In this document: positions 31,590 to 43,820 of the stretch, piece after piece | Layout: the number at the start of each line of letters is the position of its first letter | Position numbering within the stretch: position 1 is the first letter of the stretch | Source of the DNA: Arion vulgaris | Taxonomy: Eukaryota > Mollusca > Gastropoda > Stylommatophora > Arionidae | Length of the DNA stretch: 64,000 nt | NCBI GenBank assembly: GCA_020796225.1 | Contig: CM036758.1 | Location: 33,803,357-33,867,356 of the forward strand | Direction of reading: 5' to 3' | Made by a program: the position numbers and the translations under genes | Notes under the pieces: model-generated | The model's database searches: none | What the model saw: only the letters and a program-made list of their open reading frames with translations | Told to the model about the DNA's origin: nothing

Positions 31590-31790
31590 GAACAGATCAG
31601 GTCATTTTACTTCGCATACGAAACGGACACTGCAGAAACAACAAACACTTATCTAGACTTGGACATGTGGTCACACCCAGTTGACCTAAAAACTAAGCTT
31701 TGGGGAACCTGACAGACCTGAAGTTGGCTGTCTAGTTTGTGGTCCACAATAAACTAATGGCTTGACCAGAGATCGCTGAAGAACTAGATA
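31590..31790 (+). mobile_element. LINE-5-like fragment with internal deletion
   Basis: Reads FYFAYETDTAETTNTYL in one frame and LRIRNGHCRNNKHLSRLGHV in another, then KLWGT.Q.., matching the FRLRTGH..L..HL.RLG and KLWG ends of LINE-5. The zinc cluster is deleted. Confidence 0.6.
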
Positions 31791-31794
31791 AATG

Positions 31795-32275
31795 ACAGTA
31801 GTAAAGGAAAACAAAGTTCAGAATACTAATAGAATGCATAATCCCAGTGTCAACATATGGAATTGAAGCATGGACATTTAACAAGATTGTAGAAAAACAA
31901 ATGTGCTTTTGAATATAAGTGTTACAGAAGAGTCATCCGTATATCTTGGACAGAGAAGAGAACAAATAAATTATCTAGATCGAACACAAAATCAAAGAAA
32001 ACTGGTTGATGCTACAAATAAGAATGAGAAAATTGAAATATTTTGGATATATAAAGAGACACAAAGGGTTAGAGAAGATCGTTATAGCAGGAGGCATACC
32101 AGCAATGAATTGAAGACGAAGACCATGGAAAATATAGATTTAGGATGTAAGTGATGATTTGATCATGGCGACAGCAGAGGCGGGACATCTGACCTATGAG
32201 AAAAGGAGAGAAATTTCCAAGGACTGTTAGGGTGGCAACGTTCTACTCAGAACAAACTATGTAATGATGATGATA
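31795..32275 (+). mobile_element. LINE-2 fragment without nested insertions
   Basis: FRILIECIIPVSTYGIEAWT.NKIVEKQMCF-type order, then RTNKLSRSNTKSKKTG, LQIRMRKLKYFGYIKRHKGL and GRRPWKI.I.DVSDDLIMAT. It serves as the uninterrupted reference for the 9.9-13 kb copy. Several frameshifts. Confidence 0.75.
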
Positions 32276-32489
32276 TTAGTATCCATGACTCCACATCTCA
32301 AAGTCTTCAATATTGTCGTCTAGCAAATTTGTTTATCGAGCCTTCGATATGTCGATCCAATGTTTCCGTGGTCGTCTTCTCGGTATGTTGCCGTTGTACC
32401 TGAGTGCTAGTGCTCTCTGTGGGAGACTGTCTTGTGATAACCTTGATAGGTGTCCTATAGTGATGGGTACTTTGGTCTGTCCCGTAGTG

Positions 32490-35150
32490 AACAAGTTGCC
32501 ATATTTCGTCTCCGTACCGGCTATAACAGACTCCGGGTCCACAACTTTAACAAATTTTAAATTGGCACAATTGTGCTACTGTGAAAAAGCGGACATGACG
32601 GCAGATTACATACTGCAAGACTGCCAGCTGTTAGCAGCCCTGAGAAAAGAAACTTGGCCAGATAACACAGAGCTTCACGAGAAGCTGTACGGAGGGACAG
32701 AGCACATACTGCAAGACTGCCAGCTGTTAGCAGCCCTGAGAAAAGAAACTTGGCCAGATAACACAGAGCTTCACGAGAAGCTGTACGGAGGGACAGATTA
32801 CATACTGCAAGACTGCCAGCTGTTAGCAGCCCTGAGAAAAGAAACTTGACCAGATAACACAGAGCTTCACGAGAAGCTGTACGGAGGGACAGAGCACATA
32901 CTGCAAGACTGCCAGCTGTTAGCAGCCCTGAGAAAAGAAACTTGACCAGATAACACAGAGCTTCACGAGAAGCTGTACGGAGGGACAGATTACATACTGC
33001 AAGACTGCCAGCTGTTAGCAGCCCTGAGAAAAGAAACTTGACCAGATAACACAGAGCTTCACGAGAAGCTGTACGGAGGGACAGAGCACATACTGCAAGA
33101 CTGCCAGCTGTTAGCAGCCCTGAGAAAAGAAACTTGACCAGATAACACAGAGCTTCACGAGAAGCTGTACGGAGGGACAGAGCACATACTGCAAGACTGC
33201 CAGCTGTTAGCAGCCCTGAGAAAAGAAACTTGACCAGATAACACAGAGCTTCACGAGAAGCTGTACGGAGGGACGGAGCACATACTGCAAGACTGCCAGC
33301 TGTTAGCAGCCCTGAGAAAAGAAACTTGGCCAGATAACACAGAGCTTCACGAGAAGCTGTACGGAGGGACGGAGCACTTACTGCAAGACTGCCAGCTGTT
33401 AGCAGCCCTGAGAAAAGAAACTTGACCAGATAACACAGAGCTTCACGAGAAGCTGTACGGAGGGGCAGAGCACATACTGCAAGACTGCCAGCTGTTAGCA
33501 GCCCTGAGAAAAGAAACTTGACCAGATAACACAGAGCTTCACGAGAAGATGTACGGAGGGACAGAGCACATACTGCAAGACTGCCAGCTGTTAGCAGACC
33601 TCAGAGAAAAGAAACTTGGCCAGATAACACAGAGCTTCACGAGACGCTGTACGGAGGGACAGAGCACATACTGCAAGACTGCCAGCTGTTAGCAGCCCTG
33701 AGAAAGAAACTTGACCAGATAACACAGAGCTTCACGAGAAGCTGTACGGAGGGACAGAGCACATACTGCAAGACTGCCAGCTGTTAGCAGCCCTGAGAAA
33801 AGAAACTTGACCAGATAACACAGAGCTTCACGAGAAGCTGTACGGAGGGACAGGAGACATACTGCAAGACTGCCAGCTGTTAGCAGCCCTGAGAAAAGAA
33901 ACTTGACCAGATAACACAGAGCTTCACGAGAAGCTGTACGGAGGGACAGAGCACATACTGCAAGACTGCCAGCTGTTAGCAGCCCTGAGAAAAGAAACTT
34001 GACCAGATAACACAGAGCTTCACGAGAAGATGTACGGAGGGACAGAGCACATACTGCAAGACTGCCAGCTGTTAGCAGCCCTGAGAAAGAAACTTGACCA
34101 GATAACACAGAGCTTCACGAGAAGCTGTACGGAGGGACAGAGCACATACTGCAAGACTGCCAGCTGTTAGCAGCCCTGAGAAAAGAAACTTGACCAGATA
34201 ACACAGAGCTTCACGAGAAGCTGTACGGAGGGACAGATTACATACTGCAAGACTGCCAGCTGTTAGCAGCCCTGAGAAAAGAAACTTGACCAGATAACAC
34301 AGAGCTTCACGAGAAGCTGTACGGAGGGACAGAGCACATACTGCAAGACTGCCAGCTGTTAGCAGCCTTGAGAAAAGAAACTTGGCCCGATAACACAGAG
34401 CTTCGCGAGAAGCTGTACGGAGGACAGAGCACATACTGCAAGACTGCCAGCTGTTAGCAGCCCTGAGAAAAGAAACTTGACCAGATAACACAGAGCTTCA
34501 CGAGAAGCTGTACGGAGGGACGGAGCACATACTGCAAGACTGCCAGCTGTTAGCAGCCCTGAGAAAGAAACTTGGCCAGATAACACAGAGCTTCACGAGA
34601 AGCTGTACGGAGGGACAGAGCACATACTGCAAGACTGCCAGCTGTTAGCAGCCCTGAGAAAAGAAACTTGACCAGATAACACAGAGCTTCACGAGAAGCT
34701 GTACGGAGGGACAGAGCACATACTGCAAGACTGCCAGCTGTTAGCAGCCCTGAGAAAAGAAACTTGACCAGATAACACAGAGCTTCACGAGAAGATGTAC
34801 GGAGGGACAGAGCACATACTGCAAGACTGCCAGCTGTTAGCAGACCTCAGAGAAAAGAAACTTGGCCAGATAACACAGAGCTTCACGAGAAGATGTACGG
34901 AGGGACGGAGCACATACTGCAAGACTGCCAGCTGTTAGCAGCCCTGAGAAAGAAACTTGACCAGATAACACAGAGCTTCACGAGAAGATGTACGGAGGGA
35001 CAGAGCACATACTGCAAGACTGCCAGCTGTTAGCAGACCTCAGAGAAAAGAAACTTGGCCAGATAACACAGAGCTTCACGAGAAGATGTACGGAGGGACG
35101 GAGTCCCTAAAATCAACAGCAAAATTCATGATAAAATTTGGTAATTCATG
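32490..35150 (+). mobile_element. LINE-5 C-terminus carrying a 96-bp internal array
   Basis: The left flank (IFRLRTGYNRLRVHNFNKF, KLAQLCYCEKADMTADYILQ) and right flank (ESLKSTAKFMIKFGNS, stop) are ordinary LINE-5 sequence. Between them the segment YILQDCQLLAALRKETWPDN, TELHEKLYGGTE is repeated about 26 times. Confidence 0.88.
32604..35102 (+). repeat. 96-bp LINE-derived tandem array, about 26 copies
   Basis: Unit agcacatactgcaagactgc, cagctgttagcagccctgag, aaaagaaacttgaccagata, acacagagcttcacgagaag, ctgtacggaggg. Variants: acttggcc or acttgacc (Trp codon or TGA stop), gattacata or gagcacata, agaagctg or agaagatg, and single-base deletions that shift frame. Units with ctcagagaaaagaaacttgg recur as a block near 33600, 34850 and 35040. 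Confidence 0.97.
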
Positions 35151-35151
35151 A

Positions 35152-35156
<5 letters not shown>

Positions 35157-35200
<44 letters not shown>

Positions 35201-35212
35201 GAGAGAGAGAAA
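35157..35212. repeat. (GA)n microsatellite
   Basis: About 27 ga units with one gg interruption, directly after the last LINE-5 codons (gataaaagagagag). Likely a LINE tail expansion. Confidence 0.95.
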
Positions 35213-35224
35213 ATATCCGAAACA

Positions 35225-35510
35225 TTTGACCTGTTGTTTATACATTATAGCACCGGCAAGGATCCAACTTTTTTCTGATTTCTTCGTTTCTGATTTGATC
35301 TCTTCTTGTAATATTTAGAATTTGTGGTCAACATTTCTTCTCTGTCGTGTGGATTCTTCTTGTGGCTGTATCCATGCATCCACATCTCGACGTCTTCAAT
35401 CTTATCTTCTAACAACATTCTCATCTCATTTTTCTGAGACATTTCTCTTACACCCCCCGAACAAACCCAACACGCCTTCACATTCAATTACACTCTCCTT
35501 ACCTCTCTTT
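35225..35510 (-). mobile_element. Possible LINE RT fragment
   Basis: - strand gives SQKNEMRMLLEDKIEDVEMW then ..RSNQKRRNQKKVGSLPVL and, in another frame, KQQVKCFGYF, which resembles QQ.KWFGH of LINEs. The case is weak. Confidence 0.35.
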
Positions 35511-35634
35511 CTTCTTCTACCTCCCTCTCTCAAAGTCTTACATCCGTCGGATCCTGAGAGATCAAAAGTTGACTCCTACCCCGGGGGGAGCTTTCAATAG
35601 CTCAGTAATAGGTTGACTAACTTTCTTGTTTGAT

Positions 35635-35879
35635 ATAGCCTCCTTTTTCTCTATCTATATCTCTCTCGCTTTCTATTCTCTCTCTCTCTCTCTCCATGTT
35701 TTTCTCGCTTTCTATTCTCTCTCTCTCTCTCCATCTTTCTCTCTCTCGTTTTCTATTCTCTCTCTCTTTCCATCTCTCTCTCTCTGTCTCTCTCTTTCTT
35801 TTATATATATATCTCTCTCTTTACTCTCTATCTCTCTTTCTCTTCATCTCTCTCTCGCTTTCTATTCTCTCGCTTTCTT

Positions 35880-35920
<41 letters not shown>

Positions 35921-36105
35921 GTTCTCTCTCGGTGTTCTATTCTCTCTATCTCTCTCTACGTCGTTTCTATTCTCTCTTTCTTCTTCTCTCTTTCTCTATT
36001 ATTTCTATTTCTCTCTCTATTTTCTCTCTCTTTCTCTCTCTCTCCATGTTTTTGTTACTTTCTCTCTTTCTATTCTCTCTTTCTCCCTCTTTCTTTTTCA
36101 TTATC
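35635..36105 (+). repeat. CT-rich microsatellite with a central TA run
   Basis: ctctctct and tctattctctc units, with (ta)n at 35893-35920. About 470 bp. Confidence 0.95.
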
Positions 36106-36214
36106 TCAACCAGAATGTGTTTGTCTGAGGAAGATAGTACAACTATATTTGTCTTGCTGGTGGAAGGGGGGGGGTGGGGAGTATCTTTTGTCCGTCTTAT
36201 AAATATCTGGTATT

Positions 36215-36420
36215 TTTCTGTCTAGCCACTTCTATGTGGCTACTGTCTAGCCACTTCTATGTGGCTACTGTCTAGCTACTTCTATGTGGCTTCTGTCTAG
36301 CTACTTCTATGTGGCTTCTGTCTAGCTACTTCTATGTGGCTACTGTCTAGCTACTTCTATGTGGCTTCTGTCTAGCTACTTCTATGTGGCTTCTGTCTAG
36401 CTACTTCTATGTGGCTTCTA
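36215..36420 (+). repeat. 25-bp tandem repeat, 8 copies
   Basis: gtctagctacttctatgtgg, cttct; the first copies have gccactt and ctact. Confidence 0.96.
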
Positions 36421-36514
36421 TATGTATGTATCTTTTCAGTGGATTATTATTGGTTTGACTTTTGTCTGTTTTATATTTGTCTGTCTGCTATTTGATTGTC
36501 TGGTATTTATATGG

Positions 36515-36900
36515 CATCATCAGTTGCCGTGCCGGCTGGCGTAGGTGATCATGTATCTCCACAAATCTCGTCTCTGATGTTTGCTATCATCTCAGATGTT
36601 GACGCTCTACCGTGCCATGAAGCCAGGCTATCCAAAAGTTTCTCTCTCTGTCTTCCTCTGTCTCGTCTCCCCTTGATTTTTCCAGTTGTTACGATGTGTT
36701 CTAAATCTCTCTTTATCGTCGCATGCCCGAAAAATGATGACTGCCTCTTTCTTATATTGATGATAAGCTTTCTCTGTGTCTTCCCCTCATTCAACACCTC
36801 AACATTAGTCATTTCAGCAGTCATGGGATTCTCATCATTCTTCTATAAAACCACATCTCTGTGGCCCTCAGAGATTGTTCTATTTGTCTGTTTATTTGTG
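36515..36900 (-). mobile_element. LINE-3 C-terminal fragment
   Basis: - strand open stretch: NVEVLNEGKTQRKLIINIRK, RQSSFFGHATIKRDLEHIVT, TGKIKGRRDRGRQREKLLDS, LASWHGRASTSEMIANIRDE. This is the longest intact piece of LINE-3 in the window. Confidence 0.8.
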
Positions 36901-37244
36901 TGTACGTCTTTTATTCCTTTGTCTGTATCGTCCATGTTTGTCTTGTATTTGATAGTATGTCTGTTAGTTGTTGGTAAAACATATGCATGTTCGCGATTTA
37001 GATGTATGTATTTGTTTGTCTGTTGTCTGTCTGTTGTGTGTCTGTCGTCTATTTTTTTCTAGAAGTGATGGTCAAAAGAAAATGAAAACTCCTTGCTTTA
37101 GAGATAAAACTAATAGACTGACATAAAGCAGCCTATCGAAGTATTCCAGTAGGTAGAACAACACATGGTATTTCTCTCTCTCATTTCTATTTAACCTTGA
37201 TTAGGGCATATCCCTCATCCAAGCTTTCATATTTATAATTATAT

Positions 37245-37435
37245 TTTGCAGCTCCTTCCAGCTCTTCCCAGCACCTTCCCAGTTCATTCCATCTCCTCCC
37301 AGCTCCTTCTATCTCCTCCCATTTCCTTCCTTCTCGTCCCAGCTCCTTCCATCTCTTCCCATTTCCTTCCAGCTTCGTCCAGCTTGTTTCAGCTCTTCCC
37401 AGCTCCTTCTAGCTTCTTCCAGCTTTTCGTATATC
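37245..37435 (+). repeat. agctccttcc/atctcctccc degenerate repeat
   Basis: Units of 10 to 20 bp, all variants of agctccttccatctcctccc, over about 190 bp. Preceded by 36.9-37.24 kb with no recognised feature. Confidence 0.85.
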
Positions 37436-37940
37436 ATTAACCTCTGCCTCCAACTCTCATCTCCATGTGCTGTTAGACCTCCCACTTTTTCGTTTTCTTT
37501 GTGGGTTTCAGTAAAGGACCCTTCCTGTTCTATTCCTCTCGGATTTTCGTATGGTAGGTCTTATTCAGCAAAAGCATCCTTTCTTCAGACGGTATAAGAC
37601 ATCCACTATACCTACAACATTAAATACGAAGGCGGCAGATTATCTGAATTATAAACAGTTTATGTCGTCGATAGTGCAGTTGATAGCACGCTGCGATAGT
37701 TATCCCGTGCAGGGGAAATTCCTGGGTTTGAGGCTAACATAGGTCAAACATTTCTCGTTGTGTACACTGTGAGCTGTTCGACTATAGGAAATCCTGATCC
37801 TTTATTTGTGGATATAAAGTACAAGTACCTCTGAAGTCATAGTAAGACTCACCTGAATGTCGAGGGACATTGAAGGTAACAAAAGCAACTGTTCACGCAA
37901 AAATCTGTCAGATGCAACATATTTGGCGCCCTGAGTATGT
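37436..37940. other. Intron sequence with no recognised feature
   Basis: 37640-37740 contains gtcgatagtgcagttgatag, cacgctgcgatagttatccc, perhaps a tRNA-like SINE head, but no family was matched. Confidence 0.35.
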
Positions 37941-37944
37941 CTGA

Positions 37945-38215
37945 ATTATTCTTTTTTCTTCTTCTTCGTACGCTCCATATCGACCACTTGTTAACCACTC
38001 TTTGTGATATGTATGTGATCTGAGCATAAGAGCGAGTGTACGTCGTGCCAGCTATGCGCATACAAGTAGTCCAGCATATCTGATTTCTTCGACGCTTTTT
38101 ATTTACTAAGATAGCTTCCCTAGGCATCTACCTCAGTCGTCTCTTATGACACGCCTTGTATTTCGCAGTGTTACTATTCAGTGCTCCCCTTGCGAGCCGC
38201 CCCGGGACCACACGG
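37945..38215 (-). mobile_element. SINE family A copy
   Basis: cttcttcttcgtacgctcca (tail and end) through gtcgtctcttatgacacgcc to gctccccttgcgagccgc. Complete but diverged. Confidence 0.85.
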
Positions 38216-38319
38216 GCAGTTTGAAATCAAATCGTTTTTTAATTTAAACAATTTAAAAAAAGAAAAGGAACTGTCATTTGAGTCCTTTATCTATTCGACC
38301 GCTTTATCAGCGGACAAAA

Positions 38320-38362
38320 TGATACACACACACACACTTACACACACACACACACTCCCATA
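38320..38362. repeat. (CA)n microsatellite
   Basis: acacacacac with a central ttac interruption. Confidence 0.9.
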
Positions 38363-38790
38363 AAACAAATGCGCACACAAAACACAAAAACCCAAAAGTT
38401 ATAATTAGAACAACCGTTCACTTCCGCCTTCCAACTCTAACAAGACATCATTGGTCATTCATATAGTCACGTGAATCATACAACGTCCGACATGGCGTCG
38501 TTCGGAAAGATTCTCAAATTAAAGACATTTTTCAGTGGAAGCTGAGCGGTGGCTACATTGTGTTCGAATTTATTTACATAATATAGCTTCTAAGCTTCAT
38601 GAATGTTGACAGAAATTTCGAATTTGAAAGAGTTTGTTTTTATTGCTACTTCGTTTGCAGAGGTGTATCGTTGAGAGGTGTATAGTATAGATGTGTATCG
38701 TTCAGATTTGTATCATTTAGATCAGCATCGTTCAAAGACATAATGGCATCGTTCAGAGTTTAGATGTACATCGTTCAGAGGTGTGTCGTT
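38363..38790. other. Intron sequence; degenerate 'gtgtatcgtt' repeats at the end
   Basis: 38660-38785 has loose repeats of gaggtgtatcgtt, gatgtgtatcgttcag and cagcatcgttcaaag. Otherwise unassigned. Confidence 0.5.
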
Positions 38791-38794
38791 TGAG

Positions 38795-39235
38795 CAGAAA
38801 GTTGCCACCCTAACAGTTCTTTTGAATTTCTCCTTCTCATAGACTAGATGCCCCGCTTCTGTAGCCGCCATGCTCAAACCATCATTTACATCCTGAAACC
38901 ATCTCCTTGATCTTCCTCTTCTCCTATTTTCCGTGATGCCTCCTTCTATAACGGTCTTCTCCAACCCTTCATGTCTCTTTATATATCCAAAATACTTCAA
39001 TTTTCTTATTTGTGGCATCAGCCAGTTTTCTTTGATTTTGAGTTCTTTCTGAATAGATCTATTTGTTCTCTTTTCTGTCCACGATATACGGACGACTCTT
39101 CTGTAACACTTATATCCAAAAGCACATTTAGTTTTTCCACTGCCTTGTTAAATGTCTATGCTTCACGCCCATACATTACCACTGGGATTATGCATGCTCT
39201 TAGTATTCTGATCTTGACCACTAATACTGTATATG
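38795..39235 (-). mobile_element. LINE-2 C-terminal fragment
   Basis: - strand open stretch: QIRKLKYFGYIKRHEGLEKT, VIEGGITENRRRGRSRRWFQ, DVNDGLSMAATEAGHLVYEK, EKFKRTVRVATF. It preserves the LINE-2 C-terminus best and is the reference for the others. Confidence 0.85.
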
Positions 39236-39289
39236 TATGTTTCAACTTCAGGAGAAGGAGAAATGAAGATGGAGGAGATCAAGTTCAAC

Positions 39290-39442
39290 TAGAAGAATAT
39301 CCCTTCTAGGACATCGCTTTCCTCACTGCCCGCTATCCCTTCTAGGACATCGCTTTCCTCACTGCCCGCTATCCCTTCTAGGACATCGCTTTCCTCACTG
39401 CTCGCTATCCCTTCTAGGACATCGCTTTCCTCACTGCCCGCG
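39290..39442 (-). repeat. 36-bp tandem repeat, 4 copies
   Basis: cccttctaggacatcgcttt, cctcactgcccgctat. On the - strand each unit reads GSEESDVLEGIA. It lies between two LINE fragments. Confidence 0.95.
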
Positions 39443-39444
39443 TA

Positions 39445-39750
39445 AAAAAAAGTTCCGTCTCTAGCAAGTTTTCCCTCCACTTTCAGCGTTATGTTCCATG
39501 TTTCTTTGATGTCCTGTTACCACCATCCTCTTGGTCGTCCCAGGCCTTGTACTCCAGAAACCGTGCCTTCCATTACCGCTCTCTCCAGTGTGGCCAAAAT
39601 ATTTCACCTTTCGGGACATGATGTTATTTATGAGCTGATACTCTTCGATATACAAGTCTTGTTTTTGTTTTGTTCTCATCTCTGTCCATGATGTTCTAAA
39701 AACGTTTCTGTAACACTTTGTTTCTAAAGCTTTCAATTTGCTTTTTAATG
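39445..39750 (-). mobile_element. LINE RT fragment (LINE-2-like)
   Basis: KALETKCYRNVFRTSWTEMR, TKQKQDLYIEEYQLINNIMS and RKVKYFGHTGESG follow the A.E.KCYR..LRISWTE..TN....E......L....R.KYFGH order. Confidence 0.78.
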
Positions 39751-39779
39751 TTTATTTTTAAAAGAACACACTATGCGGG

Positions 39780-40240
39780 AATTCACTACACATGACACTG
39801 CGGAAACGAGTACTCCAGTTCTATATTGAACCAATACTTATGTATAGCAGTGTATCATGGACAATGAACAAGCAATCAATAAGATCCTTGGAAGCCACAG
39901 AGATGTAGTTTAAGAGAAGAAAATTCCATGGATAGCGAAGAAAACAAATGATGAAGTTTTAAAACAGGTCTGCACACAAAGAAATCTTATCAAAAGAATA
40001 AGAATCCGACAATCAAAGTTCTTCTGTCATATAATGTGTAGAGAAGGTTTGAAACATTTGATGACAGCGGGCAATATTCAGGGAATGAGAGATCGTGGAA
40101 GACAGAATGAGAAGATGTTGGATGGTTTAACATGATAGTTCGCAAAAGATCGACATCAGATATGATTAACTGCACCATGGCGAGAGTTGGGGAGAGACAT
40201 GATCGCCTACGCTGACAAGCATGGCATTTGATTGATTGAA
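39780..40240 (+). mobile_element. LINE-3 fragment
   Basis: Broken frames give LQFYIEPILMYSSVSWTMNK, IRSLEATEM and RIRQSKFFCHI..REGLKHL, like 3.84 kb and 36.5 kb. Confidence 0.7.
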
Positions 40241-40269
40241 TGTTTGTGTCCAAGATACATATACATATA

Positions 40270-40669
40270 TATATATTGCCACAGGGAGGGGGAGAAAGAT
40301 GTAATGAACGAAATATTTCAACATCGTATCCCACATATAATTCGAAAAAGAAGAAGAATATCCCATCAGCTTTGATCTTTTAAAGATGGACATTACCCAA
40401 CAAAACACAACAACATCGACAAATGTCAAACAATAATTTATGAACACTGACTAATTCTCCACATTTGGTCAACTCCTTGTAACGTCTGATTAGTTTCTAG
40501 CGGCGCTGTTTAAAGGTTGAATGCCCAAGGGAAGTAACTGATTGGTGATTAGTGACTAGTTTCTGAGACCTAAACAAGGGATACACTCATTAGAGTAGAT
40601 TCTTTACTGTTGAATCTGTTTTAGTTATTTCCCTTAGCGTGACAGCAACGTTGTATTGTGAAGTTAGAA
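40270..40669. other. Intron sequence left of the hAT element
   Basis: No recognised gene; AT-rich. It provides the target sequence for the hAT insertion. Confidence 0.5.
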
Positions 40670-40949
40670 GGTCGAGGCAGGGTTGCCAATTTGGCCTTTT
40701 AAAGGCTAGATTCGTGTAATTTGGCTTTTTTTATAAGTTGTTGGTTAAAAAAGTGTTTGGCCGTCGGCTCGATTTTAGGCCTTTTTTCATATGCAAACTT
40801 TTTTTTCTCTAAAAATGTGTATAATTCTTGAGAGCAAATTGGGTAAATATACTTAATATAGATTATTTATTGATTTTAGTTGGTATTGTTAAAAAAAAAA
40901 GCTTGGTACTAAAATCGTACTCAAGATTATGGAAAGTTACATCACTCCA

Positions 40950-42765
40950 TTTGCTCTTTTACCCACCTCCGAGCTAGGCACTGCAGTCCTGTTATCTGTT
41001 ATTTCTACCTCCGAGCTAGGCACTGCAGTCCTGTTATCTGTTATTTCTACCTCCGAGCTAGGCACTGCAGTCCTGTTATCTGTTATTTCTACCTCCGAGC
41101 TAGGCACTGCAGTCCTGTTATCTGTTATTTCTACCTCCGAGCTATGCACTGCAGTCCTGTTATCTGTTATTTCTACCTCCGAGCTAGGCACTGCAGTCCT
41201 ACTATCTGTTATTTCTACCTCCGAGCTATGCACTGCAGTCCTACTATCTGTTATTTCTACCTCCGAGCTAGGCACTGCAGTCCTGTTATCTGTTATTTCT
41301 ACCTCCGAGCTAGGCACTGCAGTCCTACTATCTGTTATTTCTACCTCCGAGCTATGCACTGCAGTCCTACTATCTGTTATTTCTACCTCCGAGCTATGCA
41401 CTGCAGTCCTACTATGTTATTTCTACCTCCGAGCTAGGCACTGCAGTCCTACTATCTGTTATTTCTACCTCCGAGCTAGGCACTGCAGTCCTGTTATCTG
41501 TTATTTCTACCTCCGAGCTAGGCACTGCAGTCCTGTTATCTGTTATTTCTACCTCCGAGCTAGGCACTGCAGTCCTGTTATCTGTTATTTCTACCTCCGA
41601 GCTAGGCACTGCAGTCCTGTTATCTGTTATTTCTACCTCCGAGCTAGGCACTGCAGTCCTGTTATCTGTTATTTCTACCTCCGAGCTATGCACTGCAGTC
41701 CTGTTATCTGTTATTTCTACCTCCGAGCTAGGCACTGCAGTCCTACTATCTGTTATTTCTACCTCCGAGCTATGCACTGCAGTCCTACTATCTGTTATTT
41801 CTACCTCCGAGCTAGGCACTGCAGTCCTGTTATCTGTTATTTCTACCTCCGAGCTAGGCACTGCAGTCCTACTATCTGTTATTTCTACCTCCGAGCTATG
41901 CACTGCAGTCCTACTATCTGTTATTTCTACCTCCGAGCTATGCACTGCAGTCCTACTATGTTATTTCTACCTCCGAGCTAGGCACTGCAGTCCTACTATC
42001 TGTTATTTCTACCTCCGAGCTAGGCACTGCAGTCCTGTTATCTGTTATTTCTACCTCCGAGCTAGGCACTGCAGTCCTGTTATCTGTTATTTCTACCTCC
42101 GAGCTAGGCACTGCAGTCCTGTTATCTGTTATTTCTACCTCCGAGCTAGGCACTGCAGTCCTGTTATCTGTTATTTCTACCTCCGAGCTAGGCACTGCAG
42201 TCCTGTTATCTGTTATTTCTACCTCCGAGCTAGGCACTGCAGTCCTGCTATCTGTTATTTCTACCTCCGAGCTAGGCACTGCAGTCCTGTTATCTGTTAT
42301 TTCTACCTCCGAGCTAGGCACTGCAGTCCTGTTATCTGTTATTTCTACCTCCGAGCTATGCACTGCAGTCCTACTATCTGTTATTTCTACCTCCGAGCTA
42401 TGCACTGCAGTCCTACTATCTGTTATTTCTACCTCCGAGCTAGGCACTGCAGTCCTACTATCTGTTATTTCTACCTTCGAGCTAGGCACTGCAGTCCTGT
42501 TATCTGTTATTTCTACCTCCGAGCTAGGCACTGCAGTCCTGCTATCTGTTATTTCTATTTCCGAACTAGGCACTGCAGTCCTGTTATCTGTTATTTCTAC
42601 CTCCGAGCTAGGCACTGCAGTCCTGTTATCTGTTATTTCTACCTCCGAGCTAGGCACTGCAGTCCTGTTATCTGTTTTTTCTACCTCCGAGCTAGGCACT
42701 GCAGTCCTGTTATCTGTTTTTTCCACCTCTGAGCTAGGCACTGCAGTCCTACTATCTGTTTTTTC
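40950..42765 (+). repeat. 42-bp tandem array, about 43 copies, inside the hAT
   Basis: Unit ctgttatttctacctccgag, ctaggcactgcagtcctgtt, at. Two variable sites: aggc/atgc and ctgtta/ctacta. A 40-bp unit lacking ct occurs at 41401-41441 and again exactly 544 bp later, with the preceding monomer order repeated, so a 13-unit block was duplicated. ORFs on both strands are artefacts of the period. Confidence 0.97.
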
Positions 42766-42889
42766 GTTTGAAGTTTCGATAATTTCGATAGAAATCTGTC
42801 ATTATTTTCTTTTTCTCTTCCACCATTTACCTTTTTATAGAAGTGGGGAAGTAGTGATCTTGTGTGTGCTTGTTTTAAGTCAGTTTGTA

Positions 42890-43400
42890 AGCTGATATTC
42901 ATTTCCGTAAGGCTGTTCTTGATGCCGTCGTTCCATCTTTGCGTGGTCTTCCTCTTGCTTTGTACTCGTTATACGTTTTCTGTTTGACTCTCTGTGATAG
43001 GTGATACCAAGGCATTCGTGTCAGTGTCCAAACCATTTAATCTGTTGTTCTTTTATGAATTGCATGACTGGTTTCACATCCAGTCTTCTTCTGATTTCTT
43101 CATTTCTAATTTTGTCTCTTATTGTCACACCTGCAGCTCTTCTAAGACATCTCATCTCTGTCGTTATGATTTTCCGCTCATGAGCTGCTGTTATTAGCCA
43201 TGTTTGACACTGGTAACATAGTGTTGGCCAGAAAATCGTTCTTATGAGATTTGCTTTAATTTTTAGTGGTATCTCTTTATATAACGACGTTGGTGTTAAC
43301 TGCCCCTGTACCTGGTTATTTTGTGTGCCTCGATTGCTGATTTCGCTATCGATACTTCCGTCTGCGGTGAAAATCGCGCCTAAGTATTCTGTAACTACGG
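42890..43400 (-). mobile_element. Antisense LINE RT fragment inside the hAT
   Basis: - strand order: YLGAIFTADGSIDSEISNRG, LIRTIFWPTLCYQCQTWLI, EMRCLRRAAGVTIRDKIRNE, EEIRRRLDVKPVMQFIKEQQ, IKWFGHW. A good set of LINE RT C-terminal motifs. Confidence 0.82.
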
Positions 43401-43820
43401 CGACAAAAAAATTAATTGACAGTAGTCATAAATACAATAGCAGTTGGGAAAGAACTTTTGTATAAGTCAAAAGATCTGATGGATCCCAAAACGCTTATTG
43501 TAAATTATGCCACTATACCATCTTACCTAAAGTTAGTGGACTCGTGGTTCATGAAAAATCTAAAAAACACAAATAGGGGATTCCATCAACAGGACAGAAT
43601 AAACTTTAAGTGGAGAAGACTCCTAGTGCTTGTCAAAACTGAGCCTTATGATAATTTGTAAACCTAGCATCACGGCTTTATTTGCAGAACCACCATTAAT
43701 GTACATTGCGGTAGAAAAACATCAGTGCAATAGAAGAACAATACAGAAAAATAATTTATGTTGATTGGAAAGAAGAAGTCCGTTTAAGAAAGATGGATTT
43801 TTAACCGACAGTGAAACGTT

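Noticed and set aside
32313..32849. 178-aa ORF as a host gene
   Set aside because: Its second half is three units of the LINE-derived 96-bp array, and the first part has no similarity I recognise and switches frame relative to the LINE.
40929..42741. 350-aa (+) and 261-, 177-, 154-aa (-) ORFs
   Set aside because: A 42-bp repeat has no stop in several frames, so these arise automatically. They lie in a hAT element.
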